A DNA stretch of 64,000 nucleotides, taken from assembly GCF_000717645.1 (NCBI RefSeq), contig NZ_JNZZ01000004.1, positions 62,001 to 126,000 on the forward strand, read 5' to 3'. Shown here piece by piece: positions 1-8,306 of the stretch (positions within the stretch are counted from its first letter, which is position 1; every line of letters begins with the position of its first letter). The notes under the pieces were generated by a model. It did not search any database and had not been told where the DNA came from. It saw only the letters and a list, made by a program, of their open reading frames with translations. The position numbers were made by a program, and so were the translations under genes. The stretch comes from Streptomyces californicus. Its GTDB lineage: Bacteria > Actinomycetota > Actinomycetes > Streptomycetales > Streptomycetaceae.

Positions 1-1
1 G

Positions 2-508
2 GTGGTGGAGCCCTCGGACGTGCGGCCGCCGGCGCCGGGGCCCGCCGAGGATCCGTACGAGGAGTCCGAGGAGGTCCCGCCGTCCTGCCGCTGGTTCCGG
101 CCGGGGATGCTCGACGGCGGGGACCCCGACCCCGACGGCGTCACGCACGACGAGGTGGACGCCTGCTCCGTACGCGTCACGCGGGTGAAGCCGGCGAACC
201 GGCTGGACCACTTTGCCTCGGTGTCGTCGGTGAGCTGGCGGGGCCGCCTGCTGCCCGAGGCGCGCACGGCGTACGGGGCGGAGCTGGCCGCCCTGTCCCG
301 GGCCCCGGAGCCGGAGGGCGGCGAGAAGTCGTACACGCTGGCCGTCTGGGCCGAGTCCTCGTGCTCGGGGGCCCGGACGCTGAGCCGGGTGGCGGTGGAG
401 ACGGCCGGGTCCGCCCTCGCCGCCGACCGGGCCGACCGGATCCTCGACGCGTATCTGACCTCGTCCGGCTGCCGTGCGGTGAAGGTCCTCGGAAAGGTGT
501 GGAAGTGA
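2..508 (+). CDS. Hypothetical envelope protein, 5'-truncated by the window edge
   Basis: The reading frame is open to the left edge, so the true start is probably outside the window; the GTG at position 2 is only the first codon visible. The 168 visible residues are acidic and proline-rich at the start, then carry spaced cysteines and end with a pattern like '..SSGCRAVKVLG'. A similar 'gC' ending occurs twice in the next protein, so the two are probably related exported or membrane-anchored proteins. Its stop overlaps the next start in a GTGA, which indicates a translationally coupled operon. No function is recognised. Confidence 0.6.
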   Translation: MVEPSDVRPPAPGPAEDPYEESEEVPPSCRWFRPGMLDGGDPDPDGVTHDEVDACSVRVTRVKPANRLDHFASVSSVSWRGRLLPEARTAYGAELAALSRAPEPEGGEKSYTLAVWAESSCSGARTLSRVAVETAGSALAADRADRILDAYLTSSGCRAVKVLGKVWK

Positions 509-1569
509 GCGACGTCCCGTTCCGGCGCAGGCGGTGGGTGCGCCGCACGGCGGCCTGGACCGTGGCCGCGGCCCTGCTGGCGGGAGGGCTCTTCCAGGTC
601 ACCGGCGGCTACGACTCCTGGCGCGACGACCGGGCGCTGGACTCGGCCTGCGACGGCGACCTGGCGGCCGGGGCGGTGCGGGAGCTGTTCGACGGCGCCT
701 CCCTCGCCTCGTCGAGCGGCTGGGGCGACCGGGGGCACTGCACGGTCAGCGCGTCGGACGACGACGTGGACGCCGGTCTGGTGCTGTGGACCGGGAGGAC
801 GGAGCACCTGCCGGGTCTGGAGGACACCGGCGGATTCGACGCACCCCTCGGGCACGGTTGGACCGGTTCGTTCAGGTTCGATCCGGACGGCGAGGACCGC
901 GACGAGGCGCGGGCCGTCCTGATGCTGAGCTGCGACGAGCGGTCCGGCCGCGGGCAGGTGACCACGGCGGACGCCGACCTCGGCCGGGGCGGTTTCGACG
1001 ACCCGGTCGCGCGGGAGCGGCTCGTCGCGGTCCTCACGGAGACGGCCTCGGCGTACGCCCGGCGCACCGGTTGCGCGGCCCGGACCGGCGGACGGGTGGA
1101 GGGCGTCGGCGTCACGACGACCCTCCGGGACTACAAGCCCGTCGCCGATGCCACGGGGAGCTGCGCGGGCGTGGTGGACGCCAGGACCGCCGCCCGGTGG
1201 GGCGTGCACACGGCGCGGGAGATCACGCGGGACCCGGCCCCCCTGGAGAACTGCGCCCTGGGCGGCCGGAGCGGTACGTTCCTGTACGGCTTCACCGCGT
1301 CCTACGGGCCGTCCGCCCGGGAGGCCCGCCGCCGGCTGGACCACCGCTCGGACGACCACTCCCCCCGCAGGGCGGGCGCCTACGAACTGACCGCCCGCTG
1401 CCCGGGCGCGGCCGGGACCGCCCTGTTCCAGGTGGAGACCCTCCACGACGAGGACGACCCGAAGAGCGCGGCTCCGGACGTGGACCACGAGGGGCTGCGG
1501 GCGGCGCTCCAGCGCTTCGCGGAGCGCTCGGCGAAGAAGCACGGCTGCGGGGCGGTGGAAGGGGTGTAG
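505..1569 (+). CDS. Membrane-anchored hypothetical protein with two related halves
   Basis: A 354-residue protein starting at the GTG that overlaps the upstream stop codon. Residues about 6-30 form a positively charged stretch followed by one hydrophobic segment (AAWTVAAALLAGGLF), consistent with a signal anchor. The outside part appears to hold two copies of a domain of about 150 residues. Each has a cysteine near its start, cysteines in the middle and a terminal 'A..R.GC' helix (GCAA near residue 190, GCGAV at the C terminus), as in the preceding gene. The paired cysteines suggest disulfides outside the membrane. I do not recognise the family, and the role is unknown. Confidence 0.7.
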   Translation: MSDVPFRRRRWVRRTAAWTVAAALLAGGLFQVTGGYDSWRDDRALDSACDGDLAAGAVRELFDGASLASSSGWGDRGHCTVSASDDDVDAGLVLWTGRTEHLPGLEDTGGFDAPLGHGWTGSFRFDPDGEDRDEARAVLMLSCDERSGRGQVTTADADLGRGGFDDPVARERLVAVLTETASAYARRTGCAARTGGRVEGVGVTTTLRDYKPVADATGSCAGVVDARTAARWGVHTAREITRDPAPLENCALGGRSGTFLYGFTASYGPSAREARRRLDHRSDDHSPRRAGAYELTARCPGAAGTALFQVETLHDEDDPKSAAPDVDHEGLRAALQRFAERSAKKHGCGAVEGV

Positions 1570-1604
1570 GTCCGGATTGCCCGTTGCTGCCGGCCTTGAG
1601 GCTC

Positions 1605-1638
1605 TGTACGCTTTCCCGTACGTACAAGAAGCTGTACA
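1605..1638 (+). promoter_or_regulatory. Probable YefM/YoeB autoregulatory operator
   Basis: TGTACG (1605-1610) and CGTACA (1621-1626) are an inverted pair, and a further TGTACA lies at 1633-1638, just before the GGAGG ribosome site of the antitoxin gene. YefM antitoxins of E. coli repress their promoter through TGTACA-centred palindromes. The match is by eye. Confidence 0.55.
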
Positions 1639-1653
1639 TTCCGGGAGGCAGTC

Positions 1654-1905
1654 ATGCGCACGATGACCTACACCGAGTCCCGCGCGAAGTACGCCGAGAC
1701 TCTGAGCTCGGTCGTCGACGATCGCGAGGAGGTCGTCGTCACGCGCGCCGGACACGAACCCGTGGTGATAGTGGCGCTCGACGAATACGAGTCCCTGAAG
1801 GAGACCGCGTACCAGCTCAGGAGCCCCGAGAACGCACGCCGCCTGCTGGCCTCGATCGACCGCCTGGAGAACGGCGGCGGCACCGTGCGGGAGCTCGCGG
1901 AGTGA
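1654..1905 (+). CDS. yefM: YefM-family (Phd/YefM) antitoxin
   Basis: An 83-residue antitoxin. The N-terminal part has the Phd/YefM pattern: MTYTESRAKYAETLSSV, then 'VVVTRAGHEPVVIVALDEYESL', a short DNA-binding alpha/beta fold. The C-terminal third (about residues 50-83) is charged and is expected to wrap around the toxin. The ATG lies 5-6 nt after a GGGAGG ribosome site. Its stop overlaps the GTG start of the toxin gene (GTGA at 1902-1905), which favours coupled synthesis. In this family the antitoxin is labile, neutralises YoeB and, with it, represses the shared promoter; TGTACA repeats lie just upstream. Confidence 0.93.
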   Translation: MRTMTYTESRAKYAETLSSVVDDREEVVVTRAGHEPVVIVALDEYESLKETAYQLRSPENARRLLASIDRLENGGGTVRELAE

Positions 1906-2162
1906 AGTTCGTATGGGACCAGTCGTCCTGGGACGACTACGTCTGGTGGCAGAACCAGGACCGCAAGATCCTCAAGCGGATCAACGCGCTGCTCCAGGAC
2001 ATCGCCCGGAACGGCAACGAGGGGATGGGCAAGCCGGAACCCTTGAAGCACGGCTTCCACGGATACTGGTCGCGGCGCATCACCGACGAACACCGGCTCA
2101 TCTACAAGGTGGCGGACGACGAGGTGCGCGTCGCGGCCTGCCGTTACCACTACGGACGCTGA
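1902..2162 (+). CDS. yoeB: YoeB-family ribosome-dependent mRNA interferase toxin
   Basis: An 86-residue protein close to E. coli YoeB (84 residues) over its whole length. Shared blocks include 'WDDYVWWQ', 'GKPEPLKH', 'WSRRITDEHRLIY' and the terminal 'ACRYHY'. The residues used for RNA cleavage in YoeB are all present at the same numbers (E46, R65, H83, Y84), so the toxin looks intact. Two residues (GR) extend past the usual HY end. YoeB binds the 70S ribosome and cuts mRNA in the A site. The GTG start is fixed by overlap with the antitoxin stop and by the alignment. The gene ends 3 bp before the stop of the convergent acyltransferase gene. Confidence 0.94.
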   Translation: MKFVWDQSSWDDYVWWQNQDRKILKRINALLQDIARNGNEGMGKPEPLKHGFHGYWSRRITDEHRLIYKVADDEVRVAACRYHYGR

Positions 2163-2165
2163 CGC

Positions 2166-3500
2166 CTACCGCGCGCCCCGGCCCCTCCCCGCCCGTTCCA
2201 CCAGCAGCCAGCCGCCCAGCGTCATCGCGACGGCGGCCGGGGCGCTGACCGGGATCGCGATCAGCAGGGCCGTGCGGCCGTCCAGCAGGCCGTTGAAGCC
2301 GACCATGGACAGGCCCAGCACGCCGAGCAGGCAGAGCGTCGCGCCGAGGGCCGCGAGCGGGCCGCCTCCGGAGGCCGTCGGATGTCCGGGGGCCTTGGGG
2401 GCGGCGGGGCGTTCGAAGGTGCGGAAGGCGGCGACGAGGGCGGCGGTGAGGGCCGCCGCGCAGGCGATCCGCACCGGGACCTGGGCCCACCAGGCGGCCG
2501 AGGCGGGTGCGGGCAGCGGCACGTCGAGGGCGAGGAGCGCCCCGTACACCCCGAACATCGCGGTGAGGTGCCAGAGGAAGGCGGTCATCGCCACCCCGTT
2601 GGCCGCCACCACCGTGCGCCAGACGCGGGGCCGTTCCAGCAGGCGGGCGGCCGGGGCGCGGAGCAGTTCGACCGCGCCGACGAGCCAGAGGCCGTGGGCG
2701 AGCAGGGCGAGGGTGGGCGGGGCCATGTTGCTGACCTTCTCGCCGGGCATCCCGACCATGGACAGCGGATACGGTCCGAACGCGACCAGCGCGCAGGCGG
2801 CGGCCAGGCCCGCCCCGGCCAGGAGCGCGGGGCGGCGGACGCGGCCGTCGGCGCGGAGGAAGCCGAGCTGGTGGACGGCCAGCCAGACGAAGGCGAAGTT
2901 GAGGAACTCGACGTACGGGACGCCGGCCGCGAACCGCAGGACGTCCACCGCGGCCGCCGCGCCGGCCAGGGCGGCGAAGGCGCCCCAGCCGTACCGCTCG
3001 TGCAGCCTCAGCAGCGGCGGGGTGAACGCGACCATCGCCAGGTAGATCCCGATGAACCACAGCGGCTGGGTCACCATGCGCAGGGTGACGCCGGTGAGTC
3101 CGCCGCCTCCGCCGAGGAGTTGGACGAACAGTGCCGCCGCGCCCCAGACGAGGACGAAGACCGTGGTCGGGCGCAGCAGCCGCTGGAGGCGGGCGCGCAG
3201 GAACGCGGAGTAGACGGAGTCATCGGACCCGCCGGGGCGCTTGCGGAGCAGGGAGCGGTAGGACAGCGCGTGGGAGAAGCCGCCGACGAAGAAGAAGACC
3301 GGCATGACCTGGAGCAGCCAGGTCAGCGGCTGGAGGGCGGGGACGACGGCGAGCAGGTTGCCGACGCCGTCCGGGGTGACGGCGGCCATCAGCCAGTGGC
3401 CGAGCACCACCGCGGCGAGCGAGGCGACCCGGAGGAGGTCGACGTAGCGGTCCCGGGTGGCGGGCGTCGCCCCGGCCAGTTCGCGAACACGTGATCCCAT
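2166..3500 (-). CDS. Acyltransferase-3 family integral membrane protein
   Basis: A 444-residue multispanning protein. The start 'DRYVDLLRVASLAAVVLGHWL' contains the R-x10-H pattern of acyltransferase family 3, here about residues 24-35. A second conserved stretch, 'QVMPVFFFVGGFSHA', follows near residue 65. About ten hydrophobic segments follow. Family members transfer acyl groups to sugars, lipids or peptidoglycan at the membrane; the substrate cannot be told here. No Shine-Dalgarno sequence is visible before the ATG at 3500, so the transcript may be leaderless. The C terminus is arginine- and glycine-rich. Confidence 0.85.
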   Translation of the reverse strand: MGSRVRELAGATPATRDRYVDLLRVASLAAVVLGHWLMAAVTPDGVGNLLAVVPALQPLTWLLQVMPVFFFVGGFSHALSYRSLLRKRPGGSDDSVYSAFLRARLQRLLRPTTVFVLVWGAAALFVQLLGGGGGLTGVTLRMVTQPLWFIGIYLAMVAFTPPLLRLHERYGWGAFAALAGAAAAVDVLRFAAGVPYVEFLNFAFVWLAVHQLGFLRADGRVRRPALLAGAGLAAACALVAFGPYPLSMVGMPGEKVSNMAPPTLALLAHGLWLVGAVELLRAPAARLLERPRVWRTVVAANGVAMTAFLWHLTAMFGVYGALLALDVPLPAPASAAWWAQVPVRIACAAALTAALVAAFRTFERPAAPKAPGHPTASGGGPLAALGATLCLLGVLGLSMVGFNGLLDGRTALLIAIPVSAPAAVAMTLGGWLLVERAGRGRGAR

Positions 3501-3849
3501 GAACGTACGATCGCGCGGGCCGGGTGGGGCGCGGCAGGGCGCGCGTACTCAATTCCGTTCCTGAGTAGCCGAGTCGGCGGGCGGGACGCGGGAGAAGGCT
3601 CCGGGGCGGGGCGGGGCGGGGGGCGCGTGCGCAAAGCGCCGGAATCACCTACCGCGGAGTAGACCTGGACAGCCCGGTCATTGCCGAGTAAAACAAGCAC
3701 ACCATCTGCTCTTCGGGGGAAACAGCGCAGGTCGGCCGGGGGGCTTCTCTCCGTGCGGTCCGGCGTCGCGACTCGCGGGGAGGCACACCGGCTGCCCCTC
3801 GGCGATCCGCCGCGGCGCCCGCCGTTCCCAGAACCGGAGTACCCACACC
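3501..3849. other. Divergent intergenic region, no gene seen
   Basis: About 350 bp between divergent genes. It must carry the promoters of the acyltransferase (minus) and the lipoprotein (plus). A less GC-rich patch at about 3655-3720 is the most promoter-like part. No RNA gene or strong hairpin was seen. Confidence 0.5.
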
Positions 3850-4593
3850 GTGCGGATTCCTCGCCACTTCGCCCCTGTCGTCCTGCTCGGCGTGCTCGCC
3901 CTGGCAGGGTGCGAGGGCGGCGCCCAGAACGACGCCGCCGGCCGGACGGCCACGCCTGTCGCCACACCCACCGCCTCCGCCACCCCCACGCCGTCACCGA
4001 CGCCCACGCCGTCACCGACGCCGACCGTGATCCCCACGCCCGACCCCGTCGTGCCCGCCCTGCACAGCCGGACCTACGAGCAGGCGCGGGCGGAGTTGGA
4101 CCGCCGGGACATACCCACCGCACGCCTGACGGCGGCCGCCCAGCACAAGGACGTCACCCTCCCCCGGGACCACGACGACTGGTACATCTGCGACACCAGC
4201 CCCGGGCACGGCACACGGCTCGCCGCCGACGCCACGGTCACCGTCAAGCTCGCGGAGGACTTCAGCGACTGCACGACCAGCTTCCACGGCTACCTGCACC
4301 AGAAGAACGACCCGGCCTACGTCCCGCCCAGAACGGCCGCCCCGAAGCCGAAGCCCCCCGTCACCCACGCTCCCGCCCCGGCCCCCACGAAGGTGCGGCC
4401 GAAGCCCGCGGGCGGCTCGATGACCACCTGTTCCGACGGCAAGCCGGGCTACGCCTGCACGTCCAACGGGCACCCCGTCGTCGACGGCCAGTTCTGCCCG
4501 AAGGCCGACCGCGGCCGCACGCTCATGGCCACGAACAGGACGATGGTCACCTGCTCCTACGACCCGAGCGTCAGGCCGTACCGCTGGCAGTGA
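3850..4593 (+). CDS. Secreted lipoprotein with a Thr-Pro linker and PASTA-like domain
   Basis: A 247-residue protein with a lipobox (LALAGC, lipidated Cys near residue 21) after a short hydrophobic signal. Next comes a low-complexity linker of TPTPSP repeats (about residues 37-62), then a domain of about 70 residues starting 'LHSRTYEQARAELDRRDI' and ending 'VTVKLAED'. That resembles a PASTA domain, in which a small helix carries an 'A...L' pattern. A Pro/Lys-rich spacer and a small C-terminal domain with four cysteines follow. Many Streptomyces lipoproteins look like this; binding to muropeptide or another glycan is only a guess. The gene stops one base before the stop of convergent ispE. Confidence 0.78.
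   Translation: MRIPRHFAPVVLLGVLALAGCEGGAQNDAAGRTATPVATPTASATPTPSPTPTPSPTPTVIPTPDPVVPALHSRTYEQARAELDRRDIPTARLTAAAQHKDVTLPRDHDDWYICDTSPGHGTRLAADATVTVKLAEDFSDCTTSFHGYLHQKNDPAYVPPRTAAPKPKPPVTHAPAPAPTKVRPKPAGGSMTTCSDGKPGYACTSNGHPVVDGQFCPKADRGRTLMATNRTMVTCSYDPSVRPYRWQ
3984..4025 (+). repeat. Short tandem repeat coding for a TPTPSP linker
   Basis: Two near-identical 18-bp units (cacgccgtcaccgacgcc) encode the Thr-Pro-Ser linker behind the lipid anchor. It is typical coding low complexity. Confidence 0.6.
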
Positions 4594-4594
4594 C

Positions 4595-5500
4595 TCACCG
4601 GCCGGCCACCGTGGCGCCCGGCGCGGGCGATACGGCCACGCGGGCGTCGCGGCAGGTCCCGGAGGCCAGCAGCGCGTCGGCCGTCTTCCGGGCCGTCTCC
4701 TCGTCCGGGACCAGGAACGCCGTGGTCGGCCCGGAGCCGGAGACCAGGGCGGCCAGGGCCCCCGCCGCCGTGCCGGCCGCCAGCGTGTCCGCGAGAGAGG
4801 GGCGCAGGGAGAGCGCGGCGGGCTGGAGGTCGTTGCCCAGGGCGGCCGCGAGCGCGTCCGGGTCGCCCGAGCGCAGGGCGGCGAGCAGGGCGGGGGACGC
4901 GGCCGGCTCGGGGACCTCGGTACCGGCGGTGAGCCGGTCGAACTCCCCGTAGACGGCGGGGGTCGAGAGTCCGCCGTCGGCCACCGCGAAGACCCAGTGG
5001 AAGACGCCGCCGACCTCGATCGGGGTCAGCTTCTCGCCGCGTCCGGTGCCGAGCGCGGCCCCACCGACCAGGCTGAACGGCACGTCGCTGCCCAGCTCGG
5101 CGCAGATGGCGAGGAGTTCGTCGCGGCTCGCGCCGGTCCCCCACAGGGCGTCGCAGGCGACCAGGGCGGCGGCGCCGTCGGCGCTGCCGCCGGCCATGCC
5201 GCCCGCGACCGGGATGTCCTTCGCGATGTGCAGGTGGACGGCGGGGTCGACGCCGTACCGCTCGGCCAGGGCGAGCGCGGCGCGGGCGGCGAGGTTGGTG
5301 GTGTCCAGCGGCACCTGGGCGGCGTCCGGTCCCGAGCAGGTGACGCGCAGCGCGTCGGCGGGGGTGGCGGTGACCTCGTCGTACAGGCCGACGGCGAGGA
5401 AGACGTTGGCCAGGTCGTGGAAGCCGTCGGGGCGGGCCGCGCCGACGGCGAGCTGGACGTTGACCTTGGCGGGGACGCGGACGGTGACGGCGGCGCTCAT
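4595..5500 (-). CDS. ispE: 4-diphosphocytidyl-2-C-methyl-D-erythritol kinase
   Basis: A 301-residue GHMP kinase that phosphorylates CDP-methylerythritol in the non-mevalonate isoprenoid pathway. Visible signatures are '[12 protein letters not shown]' at the N terminus, the ATP-binding loop '[17 protein letters not shown]' (about residues 96-112), and the C-terminal glycine motif '[12 protein letters not shown]'. The length is normal. The ATG overlaps the stop of rsmA by four bases (ATGA), so it is translated as the last gene of the tatD-rsmA-ispE block, an order widely kept in actinobacteria. The 3' end lies one base from the stop of the convergent lipoprotein gene, leaving no room for a separate terminator. 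Confidence 0.96.
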   Translation of the reverse strand: MSAAVTVRVPAKVNVQLAVGAARPDGFHDLANVFLAVGLYDEVTATPADALRVTCSGPDAAQVPLDTTNLAARAALALAERYGVDPAVHLHIAKDIPVAGGMAGGSADGAAALVACDALWGTGASRDELLAICAELGSDVPFSLVGGAALGTGRGEKLTPIEVGGVFHWVFAVADGGLSTPAVYGEFDRLTAGTEVPEPAASPALLAALRSGDPDALAAALGNDLQPAALSLRPSLADTLAAGTAAGALAALVSGSGPTTAFLVPDEETARKTADALLASGTCRDARVAVSPAPGATVAGR

Positions 5501-6369
5501 GCCGGCACCTCCGGCTTGTTCTCCGCGATCGCCGCGAACTCCTCCACCGTCAGCGCCTCGCCGCGCGCCTGCGGGGAGATCCCGGCGGCGGTGAGCGCGG
5601 CCTCGGCGGCGGGGGCGGAGCCGGCCCAGCCGGCCAGGGCGGCGCGCAGCGTCTTGCGGCGTTGGGCGAAGGCCGCGTCCACCACCGCGAAGACCTCGGC
5701 GCGGGAGGCGCTGGTGGCGATGGGCTCGGCCCGCCGGACCAGGGAGACCAGGCCGGAGTCTACGTTGGGGGCGGGCCAGAAGACGGTGCGGCCGATGGCT
5801 CCGGCGCGCTTGACGTCCGCGTACCAGTTGGCCTTCACCGACGGCACGCCGTAGACCTTGTTGCCGGGGCGGGCGGCCAGCCGGTCCGCGACCTCGGACT
5901 GCACCATGACGAGGGTCCGCTCGATGCTGGGGAAGCGCTCCAGCATGGTGAGCAGCACGGGCACGGCCACGTTGTACGGGAGGTTGGCGACGAGCGCGGT
6001 GGGCGCGGGGCCGGGCAGCTCGGTGACCAGCATCGCGTCCGAGTGGACGAGGGCGAAGCGGTCGGCGCGCTCCGGCATCCGGGCCTGGACGGTGGCGGGC
6101 AGCGCGGCGGCGAGCACGTCGTCGATCTCGACGGCCGTCACCCGGTCCGCCGCCTCCAGCAGCGCCAGGGTCAGCGAGCCGAGCCCGGGGCCGACCTCGA
6201 CGACGGTGTCGTCCGGGCGGACCTCGGCCGTGCGCACGATGCGGCGGACGGTGTTGGCGTCGATGACGAAGTTCTGACCGCGCTGCTTGGTGGGGCGTAC
6301 GCCCAGGGTCGCGGCCAGGTCGCGGATGTCTGCGGGGCCCAGGAGGGCGTCGGGCTCAGTGCTGCTCAC
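5497..6369 (-). CDS. rsmA: 16S rRNA (A1518/A1519-N6) dimethyltransferase RsmA/KsgA
   Basis: A 290-residue SAM-dependent enzyme that dimethylates two adjacent adenines near the 3' end of 16S rRNA during 30S assembly. Diagnostic blocks are '[18 protein letters not shown]' (about residues 28-45), the SAM motif I '[16 protein letters not shown]' (about 57-72) and motif IV 'NLPYNVAVP' (about 128-136), where the NLPY tetrad binds the target base. Length is typical. It overlaps ispE by 4 bp downstream. Upstream, a 16-bp perfect hairpin occupies the short gap to tatD. Confidence 0.96.
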   Translation of the reverse strand: MSSTEPDALLGPADIRDLAATLGVRPTKQRGQNFVIDANTVRRIVRTAEVRPDDTVVEVGPGLGSLTLALLEAADRVTAVEIDDVLAAALPATVQARMPERADRFALVHSDAMLVTELPGPAPTALVANLPYNVAVPVLLTMLERFPSIERTLVMVQSEVADRLAARPGNKVYGVPSVKANWYADVKRAGAIGRTVFWPAPNVDSGLVSLVRRAEPIATSASRAEVFAVVDAAFAQRRKTLRAALAGWAGSAPAAEAALTAAGISPQARGEALTVEEFAAIAENKPEVPA

Positions 6370-6375
6370 CCGGTA

Positions 6376-6415
6376 AGCGTACGGGGGCGGGGCCGCGGGC
6401 CCGCCCCCGTACGCT
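6376..6415 (-). terminator. Perfect 16-bp hairpin between tatD and rsmA
   Basis: Arms at 6376-6391 and 6400-6415 are exactly complementary, with an 8-nt loop (gccgcggg). It is very GC-rich and has no T run. It could end or attenuate tatD transcription ahead of rsmA. The arms begin just upstream of the rsmA start codon on the minus strand, so the stem would sit in the rsmA leader. Confidence 0.55.
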
Positions 6416-6465
6416 CCGGGACCGCCGGGAGCCCGGGTACGCCCCGGGCCCGCCGGCCCCGCCGG

Positions 6466-7332
6466 TCAGAAGTCGAAGGCGCGGGCCGTGTTGTCGTACA
6501 CGGCGGTCGCCAGCGCGTCCTCGTCCATCCCCTTCACCTCGGCCATAGCGCGGAGCGTGACCGGGATCAGGTACGGCGCGTTGGGGCGGCCCCGGTACGG
6601 GGCGGGGGTGAGGAAGGGGGCGTCCGTCTCGACGAGGACCAGCTCGGCGGGGGCGACGGCGAGGGCGTCCCGCAGCGGCTGGGCGTTCTTGAAGGTGACG
6701 TTGCCGGCGAAGGACATGAAGTAGCCGGCCTGCGCGCAGATCCGGGCCATCTCGGCGTCGCCGGAGTAGCAGTGGAACACCGTCCGCTCGGGCGCGCCCG
6801 CGTCGCGCAGGACCCGCAGGACGTCCGCGTGCGCGTCGCGGTCGTGGATGACCAGCGCCTTGCCGTGGCGCTTGGCGATCTCGATGTGCGCCCGGAAGGA
6901 CTCCTCCTGGGCGGCGACGCCCTCGGGCCCCGTGCGGAAGAAGTCCAGGCCCGTCTCGCCGACCCCCCGCACGTGGTCGAGGGCGGCCAGCGCGTCGATC
7001 TCCGCCAGCGCCTCGTCCAGTGCCGCCCTGCCGCCGGGCTCCCGGGCGCCCTGGCGCGCGGTGCCGTCCGGATCGCCGTGGACGATGCGCGGGGCCTCGT
7101 TGGGGTGCAGCGCCACCGAGGCGTGGACGGCGGGGTGGGCCGCCGCGGTCTCGGCGGCCCAGCGGGAGCCGGCCACGTCGCAGCCGACCTGGACGACCGC
7201 GGTCACGTTGACGGCGGCGGCCCGCGCGAGGGACTCCTCGACGGTGGCGTCCTGCATGTCCAGGTGGGTGTGGGAGTCGGCGACCGGGACCCTCAGGGGT
7301 TCGGGCAGCGGCGGGGCTTCGGTACGGCTCAT
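6466..7332 (-). CDS. tatD: TatD-family metal-dependent deoxyribonuclease
   Basis: A 288-residue TIM-barrel hydrolase. Metal-binding signatures are present in order: 'DSHTHLDM' near residue 20, 'VGETGLDFFRT', 'IHDRDAHAD', 'VFHCYSGD' and 'VETDAPFLTP'. TatD enzymes are Mg-dependent 3'-5' DNases involved in DNA repair and quality control. The ATG at 7332 (MSRTEAPPLPE) is preferred over an in-frame start 54 bp upstream because a hairpin at 7341-7367 would lie inside the longer version. It is the first gene of the tatD-rsmA-ispE series. Confidence 0.93.
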   Translation of the reverse strand: MSRTEAPPLPEPLRVPVADSHTHLDMQDATVEESLARAAAVNVTAVVQVGCDVAGSRWAAETAAAHPAVHASVALHPNEAPRIVHGDPDGTARQGAREPGGRAALDEALAEIDALAALDHVRGVGETGLDFFRTGPEGVAAQEESFRAHIEIAKRHGKALVIHDRDAHADVLRVLRDAGAPERTVFHCYSGDAEMARICAQAGYFMSFAGNVTFKNAQPLRDALAVAPAELVLVETDAPFLTPAPYRGRPNAPYLIPVTLRAMAEVKGMDEDALATAVYDNTARAFDF

Positions 7333-7340
7333 GCCGACGA

Positions 7341-7367
7341 TCGTACGAGGGCCCCACCCTCGTACGA
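7341..7367 (-). terminator. Hairpin upstream of tatD
   Basis: Arms 7341-7351 and 7357-7367 (tcgtacgaggg / ccctcgtacga) pair perfectly over 11 bp with a 5-nt loop. It lies after the zinc-ribbon gene and before tatD on the minus strand, so it is a probable terminator of the former. Confidence 0.6.
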
Positions 7368-7463
7368 CCGTCGGCCGGGGAGCCACTTCGGTGCGTCCTC
7401 CTCGGCGGGATACCCCACGTCACCCGCGCCGGAAGGACCGTGCACCTCGGTGGAGGCCGGGGG

Positions 7464-7835
7464 TCAGCGGCGGTGGAAGGGGTGCAGCAGGTCCGACAGC
7501 TTCCAGTGGCGGTCCGGGACGGCGGCGGACGAAGCCGCCCGGTTCTTCTCGGCGGCCTCCGCCGCGCGCGGCGTCTGCTGCTTGCGCAGGAGCTCCTGCA
7601 CCCCGGCGACCCGCCCCGCCCGCATGATGCGCACCACGTGTCCCCCGCAGTTGGCGCAGGTCGGCGTGGAGAGCGGGGACGGCACGCGCTCGCCGTCCGC
7701 CGTGTAGACGACGAAGGCGTGGCCGTGGACGTCGACGTGGTGCTCTATCTCGTAGGACTGCTCCCAGCCGTACCCGCACTTCATGCAGGCGAAGGCGTAC
7801 GCCTCGTGGACGGTGGTGGCTGCGATCTCGCTCAT
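7464..7835 (-). CDS. Small two-zinc-ribbon hypothetical protein
   Basis: A 123-residue protein beginning MSEIAATTVHEAYAFACMKCG. The start at 7835 is supported by a strong ribosome site (GGAGGAG) seven bases upstream. Two CxxC knuckles, C17-x2-C20 and C60-x2-C63, probably bind one zinc ion. Between them is a histidine-rich stretch (EIEHHVDVHGH). The C-terminal half is charged and probably flexible, ending 'WKLSDLLHPFHRR'. Similar small zinc-ribbon proteins are common and uncharacterised in Streptomyces. No reaction can be assigned. Confidence 0.82.
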   Translation of the reverse strand: MSEIAATTVHEAYAFACMKCGYGWEQSYEIEHHVDVHGHAFVVYTADGERVPSPLSTPTCANCGGHVVRIMRAGRVAGVQELLRKQQTPRAAEAAEKNRAASSAAVPDRHWKLSDLLHPFHRR

Positions 7836-8306
7836 GCCTGCTCCTCCTGGCCGCCGGTCACACACTCCGGGGGCGGGCGTCCCGGCCGGTGGTCCGACCG
7901 GGTGACCCGTCCCTTCCAGTGGACACCCGGCCCCGGACGGACGCACCAGCTCAGAGGCTTTGTTGATGCGTTCTTGGACTCCTTTGGCCGCCCTTTGCCG
8001 CCGCATGGCGCGGGCGAGGACCGAGGGTGGGCAGCGCGTGACCCCCATCCCCGGACGGCCGCCCGGACCTCCTGCCGCACTCCCCCGAATGCGCCGCTGC
8101 ACCGAGCTGAATGCGCCTGCGCACCACCCCCGTGCGCCCCCGCTTTTCCCTTGCTATTGCGGGCTTTCACCCCACCCGCACCCCAAGAATTCACCATTCA
8201 ATTGAATGAGTGATTTCCACAGATGTCCCGCCCGATTTGCGGCGCCCCCATTCCTCCTTTTCACTCGTTATGTCCACCCCATTTCCCACAGGACGGGGCA
8301 CAACTC
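7836..8306. other. Intergenic control region ahead of the peptide operon
   Basis: About 470 bp separating divergent genes. The right third (about 8140-8300) is clearly richer in A+T than its surroundings and holds a perfect 14-bp palindrome at 8195-8208. This part is presumably the promoter of the peptide operon. No RNA gene is seen in the rest. Confidence 0.55.
8195..8208 (+). promoter_or_regulatory. Perfect 14-bp palindrome, candidate operator
   Basis: CATTCAATTGAATG is identical to its reverse complement and A+T-rich in a region otherwise near 70% G+C. It sits about 100 bp upstream of the peptide start, which suits an operator or activator site. No cognate regulator gene is adjacent. Confidence 0.5.

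Noticed and set aside
5662-7707. Long open frame of about 680 codons on the plus strand opposite rsmA, tatD and part of the zinc-ribbon gene.
   Set aside because: Antisense shadow of GC-rich coding sequence: Gly/Arg/Ala-rich with no domain, while the minus strand codes for known proteins.
8206-8306. Longer versions of the peptide gene reading upstream of 8307.
   Set aside because: The extra residues are Pro/Cys-rich and overlap the A+T-rich promoter region; the ATG at 8307 gives the simplest peptide.
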